Made by a program: the position numbers and the translations under genes
The notes under the pieces: generated by a model
The model's database searches: none
Told to the model about the DNA's origin: nothing
The model's input: only the letters and a program-made list of their open reading frames with translations
Part shown: positions 1 to 9,503 of the stretch, piece after piece
How positions within the stretch are numbered: position 1 is the first letter of the stretch
Layout of the letters: the number at the start of each line of letters is the position of its first letter
Source: Macrosoma leucophasiata
Taxonomy: Eukaryota; Arthropoda; Insecta; Lepidoptera; Hedylidae
Assembly: GCA_036365455.1 (NCBI GenBank)
Contig: JAWQUS010000032.1
Span: 18,794,001-18,858,000 of the forward strand
Direction: 5' to 3'
DNA length: 64,000 nt

Positions 1-2637
1 GGATATTAACGGATAATTAGTTGCTTCGTCTTCTGCTAATTTTAATAAACTCTTTATAGCCAGATAAGGTGCAGAGGCAGTCCCAAAAGTCACAGTAAGT
101 AGACGGTATTCTTTTATGTTTTCAGATGGGTCTCTTCTCCACAAAATGCGTTGGTAATCAGTATGTGGTGGTGTTACTAATACCATCCTGTACATCTTTT
201 TTAGGTCTGCTGCAATGCATATGGCATGCATTCTACTTCGCATTATGATACTTCGCAGATCTTCTTGAAGGACTGGTCCAACGAGTAGCTCATCGTTTAG
301 TGAATTACCATTTCTATCTTTGCAAGAAGCATCAAATACGACGCGGGTAGGAGTACTTTCGCTGTCATGTTTAATAACGGCGTGGTGACTTAAGTAAACT
401 GATTTATTGTTATATTCATTTTCAGGAACTTCTTCTGCATGATTTAGGTTTAAATATTCGTTAATTACTTTTGTATAGTCTTTTTTTAATGTTTCGTTTC
501 TTTGAAATCTTCTTTCTAATTGTAAAAATCTTCCTAATGCTATATCTTTGCTATTTCCATCTAGTGTTGCTTGTTTTTCGGTTTTAAATGGTAAGTGTAC
601 TACGTATCGTCCATCTTTATTTCTTGAGTGTGTCCTTTCATATATCTCTTCGCATATCCTTTCTTCTTTGGTTAACTTTCTTTCGTTATCATTATCTAGT
701 TCCCACATATTTTTTAACATATTGTCAATATTAATCTGATGGTGCATTACAAGTATAGTAGATGTGCTTGATTGTTTCTCTTCTATTTTTCCAAATAAAA
801 TCCACCCCAATGCAGTTTGTTGTGCGCATGGAGTGCCCGGAGGTCCCTTTATAATGCCAGGTTGTAAGATTGCAGAAAATTCTTTCACTCCGAGCAACAG
901 ATCTATAGGTGCTGACTTGTTATAAGATTCATCGGCCAGTTGAATATCTTTTAAGTGTGGCCACTCCATAGTACTTAAAGTTTTAGTAGGTAGTTTTGTT
1001 GTTAATTGTTTGGAGATGACATATGCTTCTGTAGACAAACTAAACTCTGGATCGTATTTTGATAAGATTTGCAGTTGTACAACGCTATCAATGTCTGTAT
1101 TTGTAGATCCTACTCCTGTGATGGTACCTCTAATATGTTTCTTTTTTAATTTCAGAAATTGAGTAGCTCGTTCGCTAATGAAAGTAGCTTGTGATCCTTG
1201 ATCAACCAAGGCCCGTAAGATCATTGTGTGTCCTTCTTCACTTTGTATTTTCACCCTTGCAGTAGCTAACAGTGCGTAATCTTGTGTTGCTTTTGTACCG
1301 ACATGTGACGCCATCATTGTATTTACTTGAAACTCACAATCTTCTACATGAGCATAATTAGGAATCTGTGGTTGTATATCTTCGACACTCGTGTGAGCCC
1401 CAGCTTCCTCTGGTTTAGTTTCATGTAGCAGACTATGATGGCGCTTGTGACAAATTCGACAAGACATTGGCAATCGACATGACTTAACGGAATGGCCTGT
1501 GAACAAACAATTATAACACAAGTTTTTGTTTCTAACATAATCATTTCTCTCACTGACTGACATTGTTGTAAATTGTTTACAATGGCACAACGTATGGTTA
1601 TCGTTACATAATAAACATGTTTTCACATAAGGAGATGCAATATGGTAAGTACGTTCACGGAAATTCTTCTCACGTCCCTTCTCAGGTAGTGTGTTACAAA
1701 CAGCTGACGGTGTAATGAGTTCAAGTGTACGAAATTTTAATTCCAGAAATGTTTTCAAATCACTCCATGAAGGTAACTTATTTGTGTTTAATGTATGAGA
1801 ATAATTCTCCCATTCTTTGTGTGACTCTTGGTCTAGTTTCTGTGTGAGCAAAAATATAATGATTGGGTCCCAGTTTTCAGTTTTAACGTCTAGGTTTTCT
1901 AAGGTGTTGAGGCACTCTGTAGTAGTGTCAAGTAACAATTTAATATGATTAGCAGACTGAACATTAAACTTCTTTAAGGAGAATAATCTTTTTAAAATCG
2001 TACTTACAATAATCCTCTTGTTACCGTACCGCTGTTGCAATGTTTCCCACGCCTGGGCATAGTTGGCTTCGGTTATCTGGATGTGTCTTAAAAGTACCTC
2101 AGCCTCACCTGCAATGCTTGTTTTTAAATAATGTAGCTTCTGTACATTTGATAGTGACGAATTGTTATGTACTAAGCTCACAAAAAGATCTTTGAAAGTA
2201 GGCCACTCTTCGTAACTTCCTCTGTAGGTAGGTAACTGTATTCTAGGAAGTCTAACTTGCGAAAATCCATCCGACGACATAGTACTGTCACCGTCACTTT
2301 TATTCGCAGCATTCATAGAACACGACGACGACTCCATTTGTAAAAGCATATCCTGTATGTCCGATTTAATGAAGATGTATAATTCTTCATATGTACTGTA
2401 CTCGTCATTAACAAAGTACGCCATGTCCGTGCGTTGTGCTGAACTCGTTCCCTTCACTAATTCTTGATGAGTTGACGTAAACGACTTCCAATAATCGTCT
2501 ATACATTGCAAGCGCGTTGTTAAATAGCCTTTCGTTAATCGCGGCTTGGGACATTTCTTGAGATTAATTTGTGTTTTTTTCAATAAATTAGCCGTATCTC
2601 CTAATAAACTTATTAATTGTTCCGCGGTGGCAGCCAT
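1..2637 (-). CDS. BEL/Pao gag-pol polyprotein, N-terminal 879 codons, runs off edge
   Basis: The frame is open for 879 codons from ATG 2637-2635 to the window edge without a stop. Residues about 1-330 form a gag-like region. Two Cys/His clusters follow: one from residue about 341 (C-X2-C-X4-H type) and a zinc knuckle from about 374 continuing into a second Cys/His cluster to about 400. A retroviral-type protease has its active-site Asp near residue 479 in the context LVDQGSQ. The beginning of a reverse transcriptase is present, with ADLKKMY near residue 811; the YxDD motif lies outside the window. The protease reads D-Q-G rather than the usual D-S/T-G; variation here is familiar in Pao peptidases but could also be decay. 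Its product would be cleaved to form virus-like particles and copy the element. The unbroken frame suggests a young copy. Confidence 0.85.
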   Translation of the reverse strand, partial: MAATAEQLISLLGDTANLLKKTQINLKKCPKPRLTKGYLTTRLQCIDDYWKSFTSTHQELVKGTSSAQRTDMAYFVNDEYSTYEELYIFIKSDIQDMLLQMESSSCSMNAANKSDGDSTMSSDGFSQVRLPRIQLPTYRGSYEEWPTFKDLFVSLVHNNSSLSNVQKLHYLKTSIAGEAEVLLRHIQITEANYAQAWETLQQRYGNKRIIVSTILKRLFSLKKFNVQSANHIKLLLDTTTECLNTLENLDVKTENWDPIIIFLLTQKLDQESHKEWENYSHTLNTNKLPSWSDLKTFLELKFRTLELITPSAVCNTLPEKGREKNFRERTYHIASPYVKTCLLCNDNHTLCHCKQFTTMSVSERNDYVRNKNLCYNCLFTGHSVKSCRLPMSCRICHKRHHSLLHETKPEEAGAHTSVEDIQPQIPNYAHVEDCEFQVNTMMASHVGTKATQDYALLATARVKIQSEEGHTMILRALVDQGSQATFISERATQFLKLKKKHIRGTITGVGSTNTDIDSVVQLQILSKYDPEFSLSTEAYVISKQLTTKLPTKTLSTMEWPHLKDIQLADESYNKSAPIDLLLGVKEFSAILQPGIIKGPPGTPCAQQTALGWILFGKIEEKQSSTSTILVMHHQINIDNMLKNMWELDNDNERKLTKEERICEEIYERTHSRNKDGRYVVHLPFKTEKQATLDGNSKDIALGRFLQLERRFQRNETLKKDYTKVINEYLNLNHAEEVPENEYNNKSVYLSHHAVIKHDSESTPTRVVFDASCKDRNGNSLNDELLVGPVLQEDLRSIIMRSRMHAICIAADLKKMYRMVLVTPPHTDYQRILWRRDPSENIKEYRLLTVTFGTASAPYLAIKSLLKLAEDEATNYPLIS

Positions 2638-2885
2638 TGTTTAGTTATAATGCAATGCAAATGATGTACAAATTATGTAATGAATTGAATGTTTGTCACG
2701 AAATAGGTATTGCACTAGTTATTAACTCGTATTTGTAGCACAAAAAAACTTGAATAGATTTCTCGGAAAATGAATTAATACGCTAAGATAAAAAATCTAT
2801 TGTTCTCCGGCCGGCCGCCCGACCCTTTCACTGTCACACGTAATGTCTTATGTAGTTCACTGATCCGGCTCGATTTTCGACCATA

Positions 2886-3015
2886 TGTTGTATTCGTTAA
2901 GGATGACTTTTGAATGATTACCACGGAACGAAATTAAACGCGTGTATTCTATTTGATTGTTTATTGCCAACTGACTTCAACTAACTTGACAGTCCTGTAC
3001 CAACAAATCACAACA
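2886..3015 (-). repeat. Candidate 5' LTR of the BEL/Pao element
   Basis: The 130-bp segment is bounded by TGTTGT at 2886 and ACAACA at 3015, the inverted ends expected of an LTR. On the minus strand it contains AATAAA. It is followed on that strand by TGGTCGAAAATCGAGCC, a plausible primer-binding site, then the leader. The length is short for this class and the partner LTR is outside the window, so the limits are inferred. Confidence 0.4.
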
Positions 3016-3033
3016 CTACGTTTATATTATATC

Positions 3034-3105
3034 AGTTGGTTATAATATATTAGTTGGTTATAATATATTGGTTCGTTATGATATATTAGTTCGCTATGAT
3101 ATATT
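3034..3105. repeat. Tandem repeat, four 18-bp units
   Basis: Four consecutive 18-bp units of the type AGTTGGTTATAATATATT (3034, 3052, 3070, 3088) diverge progressively and end in a run of about 15 A. A related single unit recurs near 3485-3518. It probably belongs to the same SINE-like block as the tRNA-like sequence at 3372. Confidence 0.8.
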
Positions 3106-3142
3106 AAAAAAAAAAAAAAACTATTTCTATTAGTTGTTTAAA

Positions 3143-3350
3143 ATAGATGGCGCTGCTGCTACCATAAAGCAATGCAATAGATGTGAAGGATGTTAATGCG
3201 AAATAATATAAAAACAATTATTAAGGGTAAAAGCGACTTCTTTACGATATTCAATAAACTGAAAAGTCTATTATATCGGTTGCCTAACTAGCATAGTTGG
3301 TAATAGATGGCGCTACTGCTACCATAAAGCAATGCAATAGATGTGAAGGA
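3143..3350 (+). repeat. Direct duplication of a 48-bp segment
   Basis: A 48-bp segment at 3143-3190 recurs at 3303-3350 with one visible mismatch; both start TAGATGGCGCT and end ATGTGAAGGA. The spacer of about 110 bp contains an AT-rich stretch. The second copy runs directly into the sequence leading to the tRNA-like unit, so this may be a duplicated part of a compound SINE (F6). Confidence 0.7.
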
Positions 3351-3371
3351 AAGATTTGACAAATCGGGCAG

Positions 3372-3447
3372 GGCTTCAGTAGCTCAATTGGAAGAGCGGC
3401 TGGACTAGATTCCCAGTAGGTCGCGAGTTCGAGTCTCGCCTGAAGTC
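3372..3447 (+). repeat. tRNA-derived SINE head (F6), near-complete cloverleaf
   Basis: The 76-nt stretch folds as a tRNA: a seven-pair acceptor stem (GGCTTCA with TGAAGTC, one G-T), a four-pair D stem GCTC/GAGC, and a perfect T arm GCGAG-TTCGAGT-CTCGC. The anticodon stem has a mismatch and the loop CTAGATT lacks the usual purine after the anticodon. A second dispersed copy on the minus strand (26232-26321) shares the leader ATTTGACAAATCGGGCAGG, so this is a SINE head rather than a functional tRNA gene. Confidence 0.65.
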
Positions 3448-3529
3448 AAATTTTTCTTTCCATTTTTCTTTAAAAATAAAATATATCAGTTGGTTGTAAT
3501 ATATTCGTTCGTTATGATTGATGGATGAA

Positions 3530-3870
3530 ATTGGACACTTAAATACCCTTGATATCTCCTAAACTAGCTCCTCCCCCTTGTTTTTTTATGTTATGGAAGC
3601 GGCAAACACTCACATTGATGTGACCGATGGAACCGGCCATAAGAATAATTACAAGTTACTTATGTTTATCTAACAACCTTTTAGTGGTCGATGGTCAGTT
3701 CTAGCAAATTAACATGTTATCGAAATGAAACCGGCCAAGTGTGTCTCGTGTGTACAGGGTTATGCGCAATTTTTTTTTATGTAACGGAAGTGGCAAACGA
3801 GCATGCAGTTCACATTGATGTTAAGTGATGACTGCAGCCTATAGATAAGGTGGAACTTTCGTTCTAGTCA
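3530..3870 (+). repeat. F1 fragments between 3530 and 3870
   Basis: Two partial F1 copies are visible, at about 3585-3640 and 3765-3860. The second carries the diagnostic GTGGCAAACGAGC, CAGTTCACATTGATG and GATGACTGCAGCC segments. Nothing else is recognisable in the stretch. Confidence 0.6.
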
Positions 3871-4639
3871 TCGGTTTGATACATAAGCGAATACATAATG
3901 TTATTATGCCTACACTCCGGTTGGCAGTGATAGGTAATCACATAATTAAATATTTAGGAAGTAGGTACAGGTGTTCATACAGGATGTTTTAAAAACTTTA
4001 TACAAAATAATAACAATAATTCTTATCAAAAATGGCAGCACCTTAATCTTGATACAAGTGACACAGTGAATCATAGCTTTTAATTTAACCAAACGCAACA
4101 TGAAAACAACCCGTTGTATTTTTCCAACGCAGTTCCACAGAGACCAGCCTTGTATCTGCATTTAGGTGCTTGTCGTCGGGCCTTGACATTCGCACAAAAG
4201 CAACTCATAAACATACTCGTATTTTCCAGAATTGATGAAATGGGTTTGCGATGCGTCATTACAAGCTTCGAAGATATTTTAAGAACTTAAAATTGTAACT
4301 CATTTACAAAATAATATAAAGTACCTATATTAATATTTTATAAGTGAGAAATGAAATGCCACCAACTTATCTGTGCAAAATAAATAAATAAATAGATAAA
4401 TAGTTCGGGCGGGACTCGAACCCACGAACACAATTGGAAGAGCGACTGGACTAGTGATTCCATTGGTCGCGGGTTCGCCTGCCACCCCAAGGCATTTTTT
4501 TCTTTTAAATATGTCACTCGCACGTGTTATTGCAGATAATCCAATAAAATAAATAGTATTTTGCTGACGTTGTATGTAGCTCTAATGAAGAAACTTGCAA
4601 GCGCACTCAACGGTATATTAAATTTATCTAATCTAGCTA
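3871..4639. other. No gene seen; tRNA-like remnant near 4405-4492
   Basis: AT-rich sequence without coding signal. Around 4405-4492 it contains GGCGGGACTCGAACC and GGAAGAGCGACTGGACTAG, which resemble box B and anticodon-arm pieces of tRNA-derived SINEs in mixed orientation. This is probably a rearranged SINE remnant. LINE A begins at its right end. Confidence 0.4.
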
Positions 4640-6379
4640 TCTAGCTGCCTTTAAAACCATTGTTATATGTATATACAGAAGGCCTAAAAATGACAATATT
4701 ACCTTATTTTTCGAAAAATTTGATCATATGTTATACATATTAAGCAAAAAAAGAAACAGAAAAATTGTAATTTGTGGTGACTTAAATATTAACCTTCTAA
4801 AGCTGGATAAAAACTCTGAGAAACTACTACAAATCATTACAAATTATAAATACTACTCGCACATACAAGACAAAACACGTATAAACTCTTGCTTGGATCT
4901 AATTATTAGTAATACGGAAGAAGCGGTAGGCAAAATCCACAAACTTGGACTGTCAGATCATGACACAGGTCAGACAGTCGAATTCTTAATAACTGATAAA
5001 CCCAAACCTCTGCAGACATGGTTTACATGGAAACGTGACTTTAGCATTGGTAATATAAAAAAATTTCGCACTAGCTTGCAAAGTTTGTCATGGAGTGAAG
5101 TACTGGGGAAAAATGACCTCAACGAAGCTTTCTCCATTTTCCATGAAATGCTGACTCTATTGTATAATTTATGTTTCTTACTTAAAAAACATAAAATTGA
5201 AAATAAAATGAGTAAGTCGCGATGGATGACTAGAGGTATAAGGAAGTCATGTGTCACAAAACGCTTGCTGCGATTTAAATATTACAAAACAAAAAGTTCA
5301 ACGTGTAAAAGTAAATACATAAACTATAGTAAGGTTTTAAAAAAAGTAATTTTCTTATCCCAAAAATACACCAATTCAAACTATATAAAAACATCGAAAA
5401 ATAAGTGTAGAGCTTCGTGGATGGTAATTAATAATAAAATACAAAAACCGATTAATTCTGACATTAAAATTAAATATAACAATAACATAATAACTGATAC
5501 TATTAAAATTGCTGACATTTTTAATAATTTTTATATCAATCTAGCTCAAAATAAAAAAAACATTAATGACATCAAAATTAATTCTCAATCGCAAAGTATA
5601 TTTTTGAAACCCTGTGATCACAAGGAAGTTGTTAACATCATTCGATCGTTAAATAAAACAAACTCTGTCGGATATGATGGCATATCAACTAATATAATAA
5701 AAGAATGCGCGTCTGAGCTCTCTATGGTATTAAGCTATTTAATAAATTTGTCTTTTGAGGTGGGTATTTTTCCAGACAAACTTAAAATATCGATTGTAAG
5801 ACCTATTTACAAGAAGAGCAATAAACTTGACATAAATAACTATCGCCCCATAACACTTATATCAATATTATCTAAAATATTTGAAAAAGCCATGCACGTA
5901 AGACTTAATAATTATTTGTTAAATTTTAATATAATAAAAAAAAATCAAAACGGTTTTCAAAAGGGAAAATGTACGTCACACAGCCTTCGTACTAGTTAAA
6001 TCAATTTTGGAATATGTAGATAAGGGAAAGTTTGTTTCGGGAGTGTTTTTTGATATGAGTAAAGCATTTGACCATGTTAACCATGAAAGACTCCTGACCA
6101 AGTGTGAAGTTTATGGTATTCGGGGCCCTGTTCTTGATTGGATAGAAAGTTATTTGCATTTGAGAACTCAATGTGTAGAACTAACTAAGTTAAATGATAG
6201 GAATGAGGTAACACATTATAGATCACACTTCGAAGTAAATAAGTGTGGAGTTCCTCAGGGAAGCATATTAGGGCATTTACTGTTCCTTATATACATAAAC
6301 GACCTCCCAGATATCACTAAACATGAGTGCGTCTTATTTGCCGATGATATTTCTATCATAGTTAACAATGATTCTGAAA
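4640..6379 (+). pseudogene. LINE A (CR1-type) ORF2, 5'-truncated, endonuclease and RT
   Basis: A plus-strand non-LTR retrotransposon ORF2, open from about 4642. It begins in the middle of the APE-type endonuclease (CIYRRPKND, then CGDLNIN and LSDHD) and continues into reverse transcriptase (RPIYKKS, NYRPITL, then FFDMSKAFDHVNHERL, GVPQGSIL and FADD near 6335-6350). A single-base frameshift near 5985 separates the parts 4642-5999 and 6007-6379. The frame is then interrupted by LINE B directly after the codon at 6376-6378 and resumes at 11259. There is no ORF1. Truncation, frameshift and interruption make it dead. Confidence 0.85.
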
Positions 6380-6404
6380 GTCAAAGTCAAAGTCAAAGTC
6401 AAAG
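6376..6404 (-). repeat. 3' hexamer tail of LINE B
   Basis: About four AAAGTC units on the plus strand (GACTTT on the element strand) form the terminal microsatellite of LINE B, directly at its junction with LINE A. CR1-group LINEs typically end in short tandem repeats rather than poly(A). Confidence 0.75.
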
Positions 6405-6611
6405 TATTTTATTGCTTTCATGTACAATTGTTGAGATGGAAAATATTTTGTGAATACAATCTATGATCGACATGATACCCGTTGGGCGTAGCAATTTATA
6501 TAACACAATTTATCTTTTAAATAAATAAGTAAGTAGTAACAATGTCCAATACGTAGGTATTTCTAATTACAAAGAGTGAATGTGAAACAGTATTACTATA
6601 TAGGTATATAA

Positions 6612-9503
6612 CTATTTGTCACTGAAAAATTCGTTCAAAGTGTAATATGTTTTTTCTGTCAAAAAGTTTTTAAGTAGTTTGTTGAATGAATTAAAATTAG
6701 GTTGTTTTTTTATGTCATTTGGAAGGTGATTGTAAATTCTAATTGCGCTTACGTACGGACTACACTTATACATTTCTAATCTAATATTTGGCATACAAAA
6801 GTTATATTTTAATTGATGTCTAGCTGTGTAATGATTTTGTGGCTTTGCTTTTTCAAATAGCATTGGATTTTTCCTCATAAATTTACATAATTCTAAAATG
6901 TAGAGGCATGTTAATGTTAATATTTTTAATTGTTTGAAGTGCTGTCTACAAGAAGTTGTACTGTCAATATTTGATATAATTCTTATTAGTTTTTTTTGTT
7001 TTATAAACAATTCTGGTACGTGCTTACTATTTCCCCATAAGATAATACCATAGTTAAGCCAGGAATTAGCATACGCGTAGTAAGCCGAAATAGCTGTTTT
7101 ATGATCTGTACTCCTTTTTAATTCATATAATGCATAGGTAAAGCTAGACAATTTTGATTTTAATTTTTCAATGTGTGCTTTCCAGTTAAGATTTGAATCT
7201 AGTTCTATACCTAAGAGGCTACAAGACTTCACTTTTTCCAGACGAATTTTATCTATCTTAAGTTCTGTGTTCAAAGGTGTTTTTTGGTGTGGCAAGAATT
7301 CTATTAATTTAGTTTTAGTATAGTTCACCAGTAAATTATTTTTATTTAACCAACTTACGACCCTGCTGAAAGTTTTAGTCAAGTTATTTTTAAAATCTGA
7401 GGTATTGTTATATTTGAATAACAATGAAATGTCGTCGGCGAATAGTAAGCATTGAGTGTCTATATTTTTAGATAGTTCGTTAATATATATTAAAAATAAT
7501 ATACATCCCATGACACTGCCTTGGGGTATAGAACCATTCATTTTATGTACACTAGATCTGTAATTTGTAACTTTATTGTTGTAAGGATCGCAATAATCAA
7601 TTTCTACATATTGGATTCTATTTTCTAGATATGATTTTAGCCACTCGTATGGGTTTCCGCGTATTCCTAAGTCATATATTTTAGATAACAGGATATCGTA
7701 CCTTACTCGATCGTAGGCTTTTGTCATGTCGAGTAAGATTCCTACGGCATATTTTTTTTCATTGATGTATGTTAATGCCTGCTGTACAAAAGTGTACACG
7801 GCCAGAGAGGTGGACTTTTCTTTTCGAAAACCAAATTGGTTTTTGTCTAGAATATTGTATTTTTCTAGGTAAGAATATAAGCGGTTGGACATGGCCCTTT
7901 CAAAAATTTTTGATATTGATGGAAGCAGTGCAATTGGTCTGTAGTTAGAAGGATCAGATTTATCGCCTTTCTTGTAGATAGGCTTAATAATAGAGGTTTT
8001 TAGAATGTCAGGAAATGCGCCGCAAAGGAATGATTGGTTGATTAATTGTACTAGTGGTTGTATAAATTCACTAGTGCATTTTTTCAGGACTGTTGTAGGT
8101 AATTCGTCATGCCCAAAGCTCCGTTTGTTTTTTAATTTTGTTAAGATTGTTTTAATTTCGTTATCGTCAACAGGGGTTAGATACATGCTATGACTTGGGC
8201 AATCATCTTTTTTAAAGTCATAATGTAAGTTGTCCGTACAGCTTGCGCTGCCTTCGCCAATTGTGCCAAAAAAAATATTAAATATGTTGGCAATTTCCAA
8301 GGGGTTTTCTATTGTCCTGTCATTTATTTTTAATTTTAGATTTTTGTATTTTTTAACTATATTTTTGCCTGTTTTATTATTAATTATGTTCCACATTGTT
8401 TTGGTTTTATTTACGGAATTTGCCATTTGCTTAATATAATTTAATCTTATGGAACAGATGATAGACTTTTTTAAAATTTTACTGTATGTTTTGTAGAACG
8501 ATTTAATAGTTTTATTATTGCTGTAGTGTAAGAGTGTTCTTAAAATTCTTTTGTGTTTACAGGACGCTTTTAGACCTTTGGTTAACCATTTGCCTGTTCT
8601 TGTTTTGATTTTTGATTTTATCAATCTTTTAGGGAAACAAGTATTTATAAGATTTTGAATTATGTCATGAAAAATATTGTAATTGTCATTTAAATTTGAT
8701 TTATTTAATAGTGATGTCCAATTTATTTTTTTAAGATGATTTTTAAATTCTAATATTTGCGATTCTTTGTACGACCGCTTATAACATTTTAATATATTAT
8801 TTATTTTAACTATTGGGGTGATGTCACTTTTTATTATAATTCCGTGGTGGTCAGATAGTCCGAAGTCAAAAACCTTAGTCTGAGTATGGTTAAAATTAGT
8901 GAAAACCAAGTCAATTAAAGTTGAGGTTGTTGTACATATTCTTGTTGGCGTAGTTACCTGTTGTTTTAAGTTATAAGTAAGGAGTAAGTTTTTAAATTGC
9001 GATGGTAGTCCAGTATTTTCAAACATATTAATATTAAAATCTCCACCCAATATGATATTTTTGCATTGCTCGTGTTTTAATTTATTTAGTAATTTAGTGA
9101 ATGTTTCTAAGAATTTTTCTGTTTCACGCTCACTTCTGTAAACACATATTATTAATAAATTATAATTATAAATTTCAATTCCACAAAATTCAACTACAAA
9201 CTCCAGTGAAAGTTCCGCAATATCTTTACGTTCGACGTAGTCTATATTTTCTTGAATTAAAATTCCCACACCCCCTCTTTTTCTGATTTTTCTACAGTAA
9301 TATGTCGCCATTTTGTAGCCCTCGACAATAACATTTTTAATTTTTGTTTCTGTCAAGAAAGTTTCGGATAAGCAAATGATTTCCACTTGTGTATCAGATA
9401 GTAATTCTTCCAAAATTTGGATTTTGTTGGTTAGACCTTGTATATTTTGATAGAGGATGGTGAGATTATGATCGAAAAAACTTTGATTGATAATCTTCAG
9501 CAC
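6612..9503 (-). CDS. LINE B ORF2 protein: APE endonuclease and reverse transcriptase
   Basis: 963 codons without a stop or frameshift. The N-terminal 230 residues are an APE-type endonuclease (LYQNIQGL, CLSETFL, YRS, GGDFNI at 153-158, GLSDHHG). The RT occupies about residues 430-760 (IIKPIYKKGDKSDPSNYRP, GILLDMTKAYD, SIPQGSVMGC, and catalytic FADD at 688-691). A C-terminal region follows that is shared with LINE A. This enzyme nicks the target and primes reverse transcription from the nick. Complete motifs and open frame suggest a recently mobile copy. Confidence 0.92.
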   Translation of the reverse strand: MLKIINQSFFDHNLTILYQNIQGLTNKIQILEELLSDTQVEIICLSETFLTETKIKNVIVEGYKMATYYCRKIRKRGGVGILIQENIDYVERKDIAELSLEFVVEFCGIEIYNYNLLIICVYRSERETEKFLETFTKLLNKLKHEQCKNIILGGDFNINMFENTGLPSQFKNLLLTYNLKQQVTTPTRICTTTSTLIDLVFTNFNHTQTKVFDFGLSDHHGIIIKSDITPIVKINNILKCYKRSYKESQILEFKNHLKKINWTSLLNKSNLNDNYNIFHDIIQNLINTCFPKRLIKSKIKTRTGKWLTKGLKASCKHKRILRTLLHYSNNKTIKSFYKTYSKILKKSIICSIRLNYIKQMANSVNKTKTMWNIINNKTGKNIVKKYKNLKLKINDRTIENPLEIANIFNIFFGTIGEGSASCTDNLHYDFKKDDCPSHSMYLTPVDDNEIKTILTKLKNKRSFGHDELPTTVLKKCTSEFIQPLVQLINQSFLCGAFPDILKTSIIKPIYKKGDKSDPSNYRPIALLPSISKIFERAMSNRLYSYLEKYNILDKNQFGFRKEKSTSLAVYTFVQQALTYINEKKYAVGILLDMTKAYDRVRYDILLSKIYDLGIRGNPYEWLKSYLENRIQYVEIDYCDPYNNKVTNYRSSVHKMNGSIPQGSVMGCILFLIYINELSKNIDTQCLLFADDISLLFKYNNTSDFKNNLTKTFSRVVSWLNKNNLLVNYTKTKLIEFLPHQKTPLNTELKIDKIRLEKVKSCSLLGIELDSNLNWKAHIEKLKSKLSSFTYALYELKRSTDHKTAISAYYAYANSWLNYGIILWGNSKHVPELFIKQKKLIRIISNIDSTTSCRQHFKQLKILTLTCLYILELCKFMRKNPMLFEKAKPQNHYTARHQLKYNFCMPNIRLEMYKCSPYVSAIRIYNHLPNDIKKQPNFNSFNKLLKNFLTEKTYYTLNEFFSDK

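Larger units (their letters stand above)
1..3015 (-). mobile_element. BEL/Pao-type LTR retrotransposon, 5' part
   Basis: A minus-strand LTR element enters at about 3015 and runs off the left edge. Reading leftwards it shows a candidate short LTR (3015-2886), an untranslated leader (2885-2638) and one long open polyprotein frame (2637 to position 1). The gag, zinc knuckle, aspartic protease, reverse transcriptase order is that of BEL/Pao elements. The rest of RT, RNase H, integrase and the 3' LTR would lie to the left of the window, so element integrity and target-site duplication cannot be judged. Confidence 0.85.
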
